Assembly (NCBI GenBank): GCA_963676655.2
Contig: CAXXKX010000003.1
Location: 5,146,001 to 5,210,000 of the forward strand
From: G963676655 sp963676655
GTDB lineage: Bacteria > Verrucomicrobiota > Lentisphaeria > Victivallales > Victivallaceae
Direction of reading: 5' to 3'
Length of the DNA stretch: 64,000 nt
The notes below the pieces were generated by a model. It had not been told where the DNA came from, made no database searches, and saw only the letters and a program-made list of their open reading frames with translations. Below are positions 25,123-33,748 of this stretch, piece by piece. Both the position numbers and the translations under genes were made by a program. Positions within the stretch are counted from its first letter, which is position 1. The number at the start of each line of letters is the position of its first letter.

Positions 25123-25890
25123 GTGAATAATTCGTCCGCCATAATTCCGGTTTTCAACCGGAAGCGGCTGGTACGCCGCATGTTCACCCTGACAGAGCTG
25201 ATTGTGGTGACCATTATCATTCTGGTTATTTCGGGAATTGCGATCGGCCGGGTCGGCAAGATGCCGGCCTTTGCGTCACTGGACAGCAAGGGGGCGGAAG
25301 TATGCGCGTTTCTTCGGCGTTGCGGCATGTATGCCACCGGCAGCGGACGGGAGATCAGAATTGCCTGTGACGTTGAAAACCGCAAACTCTACGTCATCCA
25401 GTATGTGAACTTGAATAATGACGGAGAGGTGGTCTATTCCGATCAGGGAAAATCCTTTGCTCATATTGTCGACCTGGGCGATGACCAGAATGACCGGACC
25501 GTCAAGACCTCGAACGGCGAGATTACTTTGCCTCCGGTAGCCGAACTTAAAACAACTGAAATCATGCTGCCGGAAACAATCCAGCTAATCGTGCCTGAAT
25601 CATTCAATGATAAAGATACGGATGTAAAGGACGACAATATAGATATTGATGCGGAAACCGTTAGAAAGGCCGACAGTGAAACCAGCTCGGTTTCAGTCGA
25701 GCAATCTTCCGGCCCGGATATTATTTTCAGGTTTTTCCCGGATGGAGCGGCTCAAGGCGGACCTATCCTGTTGAAACTCGATGCCCATGCAGTTGAAATT
25801 ATCGCTTCGCCGTTGACCGGGATAGTGACGATGCGTGAAGTTGATCTTAAAGAATATTCCCAGAAATATAAAATTAATTATGTTCAGTAA
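25123..25890 (+). CDS. gspH: Type II secretion minor pseudopilin GspH-like
   Basis: The frame opens at GTG 25123 and gives 255 residues. Translation from ATG 25180 would remove the leader and leave none before the Phe, so GTG is favoured. After an Arg-rich leader the FTLTELIVVTIIILVISGIAIG segment carries Glu5 and the hydrophobic helix. The residue before the Phe is Met, which is unusual for prepilin peptidase. The rest has the GspH/FimT layout with LRRCGMYATGSGREIRIAC, then an acidic Asp/Glu-rich insertion around residues 165-195 that lengthens it beyond most GspH proteins. The gspI start lies inside its last codons. Confidence 0.8.
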   Translation: MNNSSAIIPVFNRKRLVRRMFTLTELIVVTIIILVISGIAIGRVGKMPAFASLDSKGAEVCAFLRRCGMYATGSGREIRIACDVENRKLYVIQYVNLNNDGEVVYSDQGKSFAHIVDLGDDQNDRTVKTSNGEITLPPVAELKTTEIMLPETIQLIVPESFNDKDTDVKDDNIDIDAETVRKADSETSSVSVEQSSGPDIIFRFFPDGAAQGGPILLKLDAHAVEIIASPLTGIVTMREVDLKEYSQKYKINYVQ

Positions 25891-26293
25891 CCGGAAAAAC
25901 TTTACCTTGATTGAAGTCATTGTGGCTCTGGCCGTGCTGGTTCTCGGTCTGACCGGATTGATGGGGATGTTTGCGGCTTCTTCGCAACGCGCTTCCAAGG
26001 CTATGCTCAAATGGGAGACTTCACATGCCTTGACTCAGGGCTGTGAGTATTTTATGCTGGAACCGGATGTCGATTCGCTGCCGGAAGACTTTAAGCCGGA
26101 CGACCGTTCATGGCGGGTTACCTGTTCCACCGTTGATCCCGAATTGCCGGAGGGGGTTGAAACCACTATCGGCAATTATTCTTTCGCCGCCAGGCTGGTC
26201 AAGGTGATTGACGGAACCACAAGTGAAGAGTTCGGGTCTCGTCACATCGAACTGATTATCAATCAGCAGGATCAGGAGGCTGGGGATGAATAA
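25880..26293 (+). CDS. gspI: Type II secretion minor pseudopilin GspI-like
   Basis: A 137-residue pseudopilin starting at ATG 25880, inside the end of gspH; the upstream ATG at 25835 would add an unneeded tail. A six-residue leader MFSNRK, then Asn and FTLIEVIVALAVLVLGLTGLMG, gives a standard pseudopilin helix with Glu5 but Asn at the -1 position. GspI nucleates the tip complex with GspJ and GspK. The next gene overlaps its end by eight bases. The assignment follows order and the FTLIEVxVALAV signature typical of GspI. Confidence 0.85.
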   Translation: MFSNRKNFTLIEVIVALAVLVLGLTGLMGMFAASSQRASKAMLKWETSHALTQGCEYFMLEPDVDSLPEDFKPDDRSWRVTCSTVDPELPEGVETTIGNYSFAARLVKVIDGTTSEEFGSRHIELIINQQDQEAGDE

Positions 26294-26942
26294 GCCAGTG
26301 GTGCGTCCTTTTACTCTTATAGAACTGGTCGTTGCGATGGCGGTTTTTATGCTGGTTGCCGCGACCGCGGTTATGGCGCTATATTCCGGGCAGAGCACCT
26401 GGTCCCGGATCAGACAGCATAATAAACTCTTGAACGAGTACATCGCGATCGATCGTATTGCCGATACCGTTATCCGCAATGCCGTTCCGTTCAAATGGCA
26501 GGACGAGTCGCTGTCCGATAAAGTTGTGTTTACCGGGGACTCTGATTATCTGCTGCTGGCCGCATTGCGGGCAGGGCATGAAAACGGATCTTTTATTTTT
26601 GTCAAGCTCTATTACAATGAGGCCGATAAAACTTTAGTAGCGGAATACCGCAACGCTCCGCTGCTGCCGTGGCTGGAGTCGAAGGGCGATACTACCGCCG
26701 ACACCCGGGAATACCCGCGGCAGACCGAGGTTATCGCAACCGATATCCGGTCGGTCTCGTTTTCTTATGTCGTGATTAACGACGGCGAATTGGAAAAGCT
26801 TGATGACTGGGACGAGGATTCAACTGATTACGGTTCACTGCCGGCCGCTATCCAGATTACCCTGACCTGGGAGGATGGATCAAAAAAATCCTGGTTGCGT
26901 CGTTTGACCGGAACCAGTTGTTTTGGAAAATACGGGAGCTGA
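26286..26942 (+). CDS. gspJ: Type II secretion minor pseudopilin GspJ-like
   Basis: A 218-residue protein with leader MNKPVVRP, then FTLIELVVAMAVFMLVAATAVMAL, and the downstream beta-rich body typical of GspJ (LNEYIAIDRIADTVIRNAVPFKW, later VIATDIRSVSFSYV and the near-terminal AIQITLTWEDG). Pro stands at the -1 position of the expected cleavage site, where Gly is normal. GspJ binds GspI and GspK at the pseudopilus tip. Overlap with gspI and the immediately following gspK support one translation unit. Confidence 0.85.
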   Translation: MNKPVVRPFTLIELVVAMAVFMLVAATAVMALYSGQSTWSRIRQHNKLLNEYIAIDRIADTVIRNAVPFKWQDESLSDKVVFTGDSDYLLLAALRAGHENGSFIFVKLYYNEADKTLVAEYRNAPLLPWLESKGDTTADTREYPRQTEVIATDIRSVSFSYVVINDGELEKLDDWDEDSTDYGSLPAAIQITLTWEDGSKKSWLRRLTGTSCFGKYGS

Positions 26943-26946
26943 TTTA

Positions 26947-27951
26947 ATGGATACTACCGATAGAAAGTCGGAGCGCGGCGCGGCCCTTATTACGGTGCTG
27001 TGCCTTATCCTGCTGCTTTCGTTGCTGGCTTTTTCAGCCGTTACGTTTTCCCAGCTCAGCGCGATGATTGTTTATCCTGCCGCCGACTCTAGTGAGTCGA
27101 TTCAGGTAGCCGAAAGCGTTTTTGCCCGGGTCTCATGGATCATTTTAGCTGATCAGCAGAATGAGGAAACAAACCGGGATACTGAACTTGGCGGGGAGTA
27201 TTATAATGACAAGGACTCTGATAGCGCGGAAACTCAGTTTTTACCGGACGGCGTTCCGCACATTGTCAACTTCTATTCAATCCCGGTTCAGGTTCGGGTC
27301 ATCGAAATGCATGGAGGTATAGCCCCCGCTTCTTTTGCCTCCACGCTAAAACAATATTACCAGTCCAATGACGAGAATGAAATCGTTGAAGCGCTTGATA
27401 CGATCGGCAACCGGATTACCGATTACACTGACACCAATGATTTTTTAAACGAAAAAGGCATGGAGGAATCGGAGTATCAGGAACGTGGCTTAGCGCCGCT
27501 GCCCCGTAATGCCGCCATGCAGTTCCGGGAAGAAATGCTTTATATTCCTGGCGTTTCAAATTTTGTCAAACCGGATACAATGGGACGTTTGAACAGCATC
27601 AAATTGATTCCCCCGGACGGTATGCGTTTGGACTCGAATATTGCACCGCCGCTTTTTACAGCTTCAAATGAATTACTTACCGCCCTTGGCAGTTTCGAAG
27701 CGGATGAATCAAAACAGATTATGGACGGAATTGATGCCTGGTACAAAAAAAAGACTCCGATCTCGGAGTCCATTGATGAACTGTTGCTGCAGCGGGTAAG
27801 ACAGGCATTCAATCTTCAGGATACCGGTTATTACACCATCTTCATCACCCCGTTGCTGAACAACTTTTCCAGCCGTACCCTGGTGGTCTCGGTTAGTCTC
27901 AACAATCTGTCGAACGACGGTCTGCATTATTACGAATGGACCATTTATTGA
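26947..27951 (+). CDS. gspK: Type II secretion minor pseudopilin GspK-like
   Basis: Translation from ATG 26947 (GGGAG nine bases upstream) gives 334 residues; the TTG at 26923 is less likely. The N-terminus RGAALITVLCLILLLSLLAFS is the GspK type, which lacks Glu5 and caps the pseudopilus. Here Gly precedes the expected cleavage site, unlike the other pilins in the operon. A large domain follows with LNSIKLIPPDGMRL and TALGSFEADESKQIMDGIDAW, which resembles the GspK alpha domain. It is the last gene of the operon; no prepilin peptidase gene follows. Confidence 0.85.
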   Translation: MDTTDRKSERGAALITVLCLILLLSLLAFSAVTFSQLSAMIVYPAADSSESIQVAESVFARVSWIILADQQNEETNRDTELGGEYYNDKDSDSAETQFLPDGVPHIVNFYSIPVQVRVIEMHGGIAPASFASTLKQYYQSNDENEIVEALDTIGNRITDYTDTNDFLNEKGMEESEYQERGLAPLPRNAAMQFREEMLYIPGVSNFVKPDTMGRLNSIKLIPPDGMRLDSNIAPPLFTASNELLTALGSFEADESKQIMDGIDAWYKKKTPISESIDELLLQRVRQAFNLQDTGYYTIFITPLLNNFSSRTLVVSVSLNNLSNDGLHYYEWTIY

Positions 27952-28003
27952 GGAAATATAGTCGATGTCATGTTTTATTTTAATCAGTATTCAAGAAGTT
28001 GCA

Positions 28004-28981
28004 TTATGATGAATCTCTGAGTTTTCTGAAACAATACAAGACTGGACCGAATGGATTTGCACCGCGTGACAATTGTTTTTTCTCTATTCTAGCTGTATCA
28101 TTAAACCGGACACCGATTTGTCGAATAAACAATTTTGAACCTAAAATACTTCCTTCGGTAAAATGTCTGGTTCGCTGCAGGAAACGAACGTGCATTGATT
28201 CTTTTTTCCGTGCTTTATCTCGTGCGGCATATATTTCTTCACTGGACGCGCCGCTCTCTGCCGTGATAATCCGTGCCAGCTCACCACGACAGAACGCAAA
28301 AAGTTCGATATCTGTCCATTGCGATGTATCTCCGGTCGTGATATTGGGTTTCATATGTTTGACGAAATTATGATAAAACATATGTTTGCCGCTTCGACAG
28401 TACCGTCCCCATGTTGTAAAGTGATAATCAGCCGGATCGTTCTTCAAGCCTGCGCGAACCGGGTTCAGTTCTACGTAGATTACGCAAGCGGCCACTGCGT
28501 TGATTTTCTCGAGAATCGTACTTTTGAATCGTCCGCCCCAAAGTTGTCCGGCCCTATCTCGAGTTTCATTATAAACGCAGGTAAATTGCCTCTGATAAGC
28601 TGACATAAACCGGCTGATATCGATCATTTTAAAGGCAACTTCCTGGCATTGCGCCTTATTGTCTATGCTGATAACCGGATTTTGGGGTTTGAATTTTGAG
28701 GTATTTATCATTGATTTGTAATAATCGTTATGCCGTTTCACGATAACCTCCAGCGGCGGCAGCTCATCCGGCCCTGGGGCGTAAACCACCAGATGGAAGT
28801 GATTTCCCATCCAGGCGACTGAAATGACTTCGATCAAAAAGTAATCGCAAAGGTTTTTAAGCAGTCTGAAGCCATATTCCTTATCCATCTCCGAGAATGG
28901 ATGTTCACCTTTAACGCAACCAATTCGATTATAAAGATGGTAATAGCAACCTTCTTCGTCAACTTTCATCCGATAACCCAT
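28004..28981 (-). mobile_element. REP-associated tyrosine transposase (HUH, IS200-like), copy 2
   Basis: A 325-residue protein clearly related to the one at 14.4 kb over its full length. Shared segments include EVISVAWMGNHFH, VVYAPGPDELP and VELNPVRAGL, with the HUH motif at residues 61-63. The two copies are diverged rather than identical, so they are not a recent duplication. It begins at ATG 28981 with GGAGGA upstream on its strand. It lies 50 bases past the gspK stop, in the opposite orientation. No stop or frameshift is seen, so it may be active or domesticated. Confidence 0.87.
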
Positions 28982-29012
28982 TTTAAATCCTCCAAATTAG
29001 TCGGTTATAGAT

Positions 29013-29041
29013 AATATACACGTTGAAATCAATTTTGTAAA
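29013..29041 (-). promoter_or_regulatory. Promoter of the second REP-associated transposase
   Basis: On the - strand TTTACA (29036-29041), 17 bases and TATATT (29013-29018). The spacer and the bases beyond the -10 box match those of the first copy (TTTCAAC, four bases, ATATTA and CTATAA), indicating that the promoter travelled with the gene. Confidence 0.6.
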
Positions 29042-29112
29042 TAGTTATACCGTTTGATTTTAATAAATTCGTAAAATGCTTAAGAATAATGGATTGTCTA
29101 ATTGTTTGTGCG

Positions 29113-32100
29113 TTATTTAATTTTTCTAAACCAGCGGGTTTGGCCGGGTTCCAGGTTGAAGGTCAGAGTGTGGTCCCTGGTGTTAATTATTTCGCCGGAG
29201 GTAAGGTCGCGTAAGCGGCCGCCGGACCAGCGGATGGTTTTGGAACCGCCGGAAATAGCGTGGATAGTGATGAAGCCGTTGCCGGAAGTGGTCATGTCGT
29301 CGCAGGGGCCGATTGGCGTCAGACCGGCTTCCGCGACAATGTTGCGGATCAGCTCCGGAGTGATGGCTCCGGGCAGGGAGATATAAACACTGGTCCAGTC
29401 TTTGAACCGCTTGACCGCCCAGCCGGTTTTTCCGGTATCGGCAATCTCTCCGAATTTCACGGCTTCCGGATCATCCACATAGACCAAGGGCTGTTTCATT
29501 TCCGTCAGGATATTGTCCTTCAGGTCTTTGGCGATCCGGTCTTTTGACGAAACCGGGCGGATTCTGAATACCTGGACTTGTGATTTATCGTATTTAACCT
29601 TGATTCCGGTAAGTTTATGGATGTTCTGTTCAAATATTCCTTTGTCGGAACTGATCCCGGCAACATTGACAAATACCAGGACGTTTCCGTCTTTCTGAAG
29701 GTTATGTCGAATCCAGTCAATCTGTTTTGCTGTAATGGATGGTGCCGCGAGAAACAAATATACTTTATATTTATGACGATCAGGATTGATCAGATCTGAC
29801 AAGTAATAAGCATCCCAGGAAACCCCGGAACGCCACAGGGCAGGGCGGGCCATGCCGATCGACAGATTGTTAAATCCCGCCGCCAGACTGTAATTAGCGA
29901 CATTACGGGTATCTTCGTCAAGAAAAACGCACATCTGAGCTCGATCTTGCGGCATCGGCTGATCTGCGGCCAGTTTCATAGCTCCGACCAGTTCGCGCAT
30001 TACCTGTAAATATTCCGGGGTATTGAAAGAATTGCGATTCATTGCCAGAAACCAGGCTCCGCCACCTTGCGCGGCAACTGCTCCGAGATCGCGTCGCGCC
30101 TGATTGGCAAATTCATCTTCGTCGATAACTCCTCCCATTGAATAAACCAGTCTATCATAGGCGTCAGCCGCCAGATATGACATTTGGGTCCGGTAATCCA
30201 GTTCGGACAGAAATATTTTACCATGCAGTGAAATCGAGGAGATGGTGCTGCTGAAATTCCCGGTTCGCCCCGGACTGCGCCATAAGCCGTATTCCGGTAC
30301 GCTGACAATGCCGTCGATGCCGTCGCTGTCAAGTAAAACCCGGCGGGAGGAACGGCCGCTATAGCCTTGAATTATATCCGGGGCGTACATGCTGATAAAT
30401 ACTCTGCGTCCGAGCGCTTTTTTGAAAGTTTTACCCAGATAATTGGCGCTGTTCATCGCGCCGACGTCATTGTAACGATTGGAATCGATGACCCGGCGGT
30501 CACTGCCGTTTTGCGGATTCAGAAAAAATCTGCCGTCAGGACTTCGTGATTTGAATGGAGCAAGTGACGCATTATCGAAGGTGACATTTGGATCACCCCA
30601 GGCCGCTTGCAGTTTTTTTACGTCGTTACCATAGATGTCGCGGAGGTAATATCTGAAATCCTCCTGGGCGCCGGTTGAAAAGTCGAAACCTTTATACTGG
30701 ACATGCGGGAACCATTGGTTGTCGGTGCCGCAATTGAACATTATTCCGGCAACCGCTTTGCCGCATTCGAATGAGTTGAGGTATTTGGCCAGGTCGGTCA
30801 ACGCCGCTCCGGCGCTGTCGCGAAACCCCTGCGCGCTGTAGCTGTGTGCCCAGAAATTCCAGCGTCCATTGCCCGGTTCGAGTTTTTTCGGAAAATTTAT
30901 ATGGTGTTTATAGCCCGCTGTTTTACGTCCGTCATGATCGCGCCAGATTGCTTTGGGGTATTCATCACCCCAATTCCGGTAACGCGGGGAGATCGCCACA
31001 TTGAGCATAATGACCGCGTTCGGATTTAAGCTCAAGGTTGTTTCGATGTTGCGTTTGATTTCGGAGAAGTCATATTTGCCCTTGCCAAGCCACCAGTGTT
31101 TCAGATAGTGATGGATGCGGATGAATTGCCATCTGATCCCGGCTTCTCCAAGTCGTTTTGCTTCGCTGTCTCCGGGCGGAACCACATAGTGATTGTAGAC
31201 CAGCGACGGAACCGGGGAGCCGTCGACCAGCAGTCGGGGAAGGCCATTGACATTTTGAACTTTGACTTTTCGAGCCGGGCGATTACGCCATTCGGCTCGA
31301 ATTTGTTCCAGTGATTTAACCGGGCTGCGATCCGCGACTGCAAGGTTTTTATCGACGGAGACCAGTTTTGCCGGTGCCTGGCGCAGGCTGATGCGGTTCC
31401 AGCGTATCCGCTGCTTTGCTCCGCGCAAGGCGACGAATGCCCGGGCTTTGGTATATCCGGCCGGCACGTTGACGCGGACCTGAATATAGCGCCACTTCCG
31501 GTTTGAATCTGGCACTATCAGCGGGTTGAGATAGATAGCGCGGTATAATTTATCCTTTTTATCTTTGCCCGAGAGATAGACTCGAAACAAGGCTGTTGCC
31601 CCGAAGTTTGCTTTATCGATATGATACCAGCCGGAAAATAGGTATTCTTTACCGGGCTGAACCGGTACCTGGTCGCTTTCGTATTTGACTTCGCCGTCGC
31701 GGACGATTTTTTCAAGAATCAAATCTTGCTTCTTCTGCGTAAATTTACCGCAGATACCGTCGCTTTTCCCGCCGATGGCTCCATCAGGGGATGTTCCTTC
31801 GTGCCCCCAAGCCAAAGTTGGCAGAGTTACCGAACTTGCTTTGCCGTGCCAGTTTACCTTGTTGAGCAGGTCTTTCCCGTCTACTTTGCAAATAAGGATG
31901 TTTGAATAATTGCGTTTGCGCAGAAAAGGAACGCTTATGATGCCGGTTTTGTCGGCATTCAGATATAGCGGTGGACGGTCCGAGTAATTGACGGCGTAGG
32001 CGGTGCCCGGGATGACTTTGAATTTATCTGAACTGATTTTTAAACAGCAGGGTACTTGGGAATCAACGTTGGCAGCGAACTGTTCGGCTGATATTTTATG

Positions 32101-32886
32101 GCGATTGTTGAGAGCCAGCAAAACTCGGCCTCGTTTGTCCGGAAAGGTAATTTTCACGCAGTCGGCAAACTCTCGCGGCAGGGATTCCGTACTATATTTG
32201 AACGTCTTGAATATTTTGAAGTCGGCAAGCAGTCCCCGGGCCTTATTCACCGGGTTTTCCCCGCCGAGCTTAATGGATGTATCGGCAATAATTGCTTTGG
32301 GACGCGGCAGGGTACCAAGCAGTTTGTCATTCAGAAAAAAGGCTATTTTCGTTTTATTCCAGCAGAACGCTATTTTGTACCACGTGCCGTTTTTCAATTT
32401 TACCGGTTTATAAAACTGAACGGATTTTTCTCCCTTTACCGGACTTTTTATAATGGCCCAGAGATACTGTTTGTTGCCGGGTTTTAAATTCAATCCGATA
32501 CCCAGCCCGGCGTAACGCGGACCGCCTGCCTTGATGTAAAACATCCCGGCGAAAACCGTACCTTTGCCACTGGCCGGAAAATCCGGTAAATGCGGCTGAT
32601 ATCTGAATTCGATGGTACCGGTGTCCGCGTCGATATTACCATTCTGTTTATATCGTAACGGCCTGAATTTGTTATCTCCGGCGTCTAATGCTCCGCCGGT
32701 AGTTTTGTCCGGAACAATTTTGCCATGACCGCTGAACGGACTATTGGTTCCCGGCGCGGCCTTTTCCGCCGTGAGGGATTTTTGAAATGATGCGCTGAAC
32801 AGTAAGTCTGCCGTATTGTTTTCATTGGCAAACAACGTTCCTGTAAAAAATGCGGCAATGGCCGGCAATAAACTTTTTCTAAACAT
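29113..32886 (-). CDS. Large exported LamG plus GH42-like (beta-galactosidase-related) protein
   Basis: About 1257 residues from ATG 32886, chosen because it has AGGA six bases upstream and opens a normal signal peptide (MFRKSLLPAIAAFFTGTLFA). Residues about 25-250 look like a concanavalin-like LamG domain, and a beta domain follows to about 560. Then a TIM-barrel region related to GH42 begins (LVYNHYVVPPGDSEAKRLG) and continues through GNDVKKLQAAWGDP and the LSELDYRTQM segment. Near residue 960 a Rossmann-like trimerisation domain follows (YKVYLFLAAPSI), and a beta end closes the protein. The expected acid/base motif is altered to FNCGTDNQW, with no Glu, so activity is doubtful. It is the third gene of the regulator-pseudopilin cassette. 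Confidence 0.75.
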   Translation of the reverse strand: MFRKSLLPAIAAFFTGTLFANENNTADLLFSASFQKSLTAEKAAPGTNSPFSGHGKIVPDKTTGGALDAGDNKFRPLRYKQNGNIDADTGTIEFRYQPHLPDFPASGKGTVFAGMFYIKAGGPRYAGLGIGLNLKPGNKQYLWAIIKSPVKGEKSVQFYKPVKLKNGTWYKIAFCWNKTKIAFFLNDKLLGTLPRPKAIIADTSIKLGGENPVNKARGLLADFKIFKTFKYSTESLPREFADCVKITFPDKRGRVLLALNNRHKISAEQFAANVDSQVPCCLKISSDKFKVIPGTAYAVNYSDRPPLYLNADKTGIISVPFLRKRNYSNILICKVDGKDLLNKVNWHGKASSVTLPTLAWGHEGTSPDGAIGGKSDGICGKFTQKKQDLILEKIVRDGEVKYESDQVPVQPGKEYLFSGWYHIDKANFGATALFRVYLSGKDKKDKLYRAIYLNPLIVPDSNRKWRYIQVRVNVPAGYTKARAFVALRGAKQRIRWNRISLRQAPAKLVSVDKNLAVADRSPVKSLEQIRAEWRNRPARKVKVQNVNGLPRLLVDGSPVPSLVYNHYVVPPGDSEAKRLGEAGIRWQFIRIHHYLKHWWLGKGKYDFSEIKRNIETTLSLNPNAVIMLNVAISPRYRNWGDEYPKAIWRDHDGRKTAGYKHHINFPKKLEPGNGRWNFWAHSYSAQGFRDSAGAALTDLAKYLNSFECGKAVAGIMFNCGTDNQWFPHVQYKGFDFSTGAQEDFRYYLRDIYGNDVKKLQAAWGDPNVTFDNASLAPFKSRSPDGRFFLNPQNGSDRRVIDSNRYNDVGAMNSANYLGKTFKKALGRRVFISMYAPDIIQGYSGRSSRRVLLDSDGIDGIVSVPEYGLWRSPGRTGNFSSTISSISLHGKIFLSELDYRTQMSYLAADAYDRLVYSMGGVIDEDEFANQARRDLGAVAAQGGGAWFLAMNRNSFNTPEYLQVMRELVGAMKLAADQPMPQDRAQMCVFLDEDTRNVANYSLAAGFNNLSIGMARPALWRSGVSWDAYYLSDLINPDRHKYKVYLFLAAPSITAKQIDWIRHNLQKDGNVLVFVNVAGISSDKGIFEQNIHKLTGIKVKYDKSQVQVFRIRPVSSKDRIAKDLKDNILTEMKQPLVYVDDPEAVKFGEIADTGKTGWAVKRFKDWTSVYISLPGAITPELIRNIVAEAGLTPIGPCDDMTTSGNGFITIHAISGGSKTIRWSGGRLRDLTSGEIINTRDHTLTFNLEPGQTRWFRKIK

Positions 32887-32994
32887 GTTGTTCCTGTTGA
32901 TTATGCGGTCATGCATATTTATATATTGTTTTACATGCTGCGACTTGAGATTAGAGACCGCGATTAATTAATATGTTTATTTATGCAATAATGC

Positions 32995-33717
32995 TTAGTT
33001 GTTATATCTTGATGTTGTGTTATAGCGCCAGTGCAGGTAGTAATTATTGCCCATCCATGAATAAAGCGATGCGTTTTTCATTGATCCGGCATGGCCGTCC
33101 GCATAGGAGATGTTTGCCGCACTGCCGGCGTGGCGGTCATGAATAACGCCGGAATTCGTGAGTGGATCCAGACCGTTGATAGCAGCAAGTCCGTAATTTA
33201 TGTGCGCCAGGGAATATCTGGAATCCGCTGTAACAAATTTCTGTGACGGATTTTTGACCATGGACTTTTTAACCGGAACATATCTTTTGGGCGCGCTGTA
33301 GTGCATTCGACCGAATCCGTAGTCATAGTTGTATCCCATGGGAATATAAAGATAGCGGGCGGAATTATCGGGATAGTTAAGCCAGCCGTCCTTGCCGTAG
33401 GTATACTGCCAGTTAAGCATTCTTGCGGACGGACAGTCATATAATTTGTAATCTACGTAGTTGTTTACTTTCAGACACCAGGCCCAGTTCATTGTGGTAT
33501 CAGCTACTCCCTCCCAGTTATAGGGGACAAAGTAATCGTCTGAATCATCCTGATAATTGGTAAACCCCAAACTGATCTGCTTCATTTTAGATAAACAGTC
33601 AATCTGTTGAGCCTTTGCTCTAGCCTGATTTAACGCCGGCAGCAGCATTGACGCGAGTATTGCAATAATTGCTATTACGACAAGAAGTTCGATTAGTGTG
33701 AATGGCTTCGTTTTCAT
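32995..33717 (-). CDS. Cassette pseudopilin with H-X9-DG-like end, first copy
   Basis: A 240-residue protein from ATG 33717, with GAGGAGA upstream; the longer frame to 33801 lies inside the regulator gene. The leader MKTKP is followed by FTLIELLVVIAIIAILASMLLPAL, then NQARAKAQQIDCLSKMKQISLG. The C-terminus carries a His followed ten residues later by Asp-Gly-His (RHAGSAANISYADGH), like the H-X9-DG prepilin-associated domain of planctomycete and lentisphaerote pseudopilins. Pro stands at -1. It is unlike the GspG-K set of the T2SS operon and probably forms a separate pseudopilin class. It is 31 bases from the regulator and about 110 bases before the GH42-like gene. Confidence 0.9.
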   Translation of the reverse strand: MKTKPFTLIELLVVIAIIAILASMLLPALNQARAKAQQIDCLSKMKQISLGFTNYQDDSDDYFVPYNWEGVADTTMNWAWCLKVNNYVDYKLYDCPSARMLNWQYTYGKDGWLNYPDNSARYLYIPMGYNYDYGFGRMHYSAPKRYVPVKKSMVKNPSQKFVTADSRYSLAHINYGLAAINGLDPLTNSGVIHDRHAGSAANISYADGHAGSMKNASLYSWMGNNYYLHWRYNTTSRYNN

Positions 33718-33748
33718 TTTGTTCTCCTCTTTATTTATAGTTAGATGT

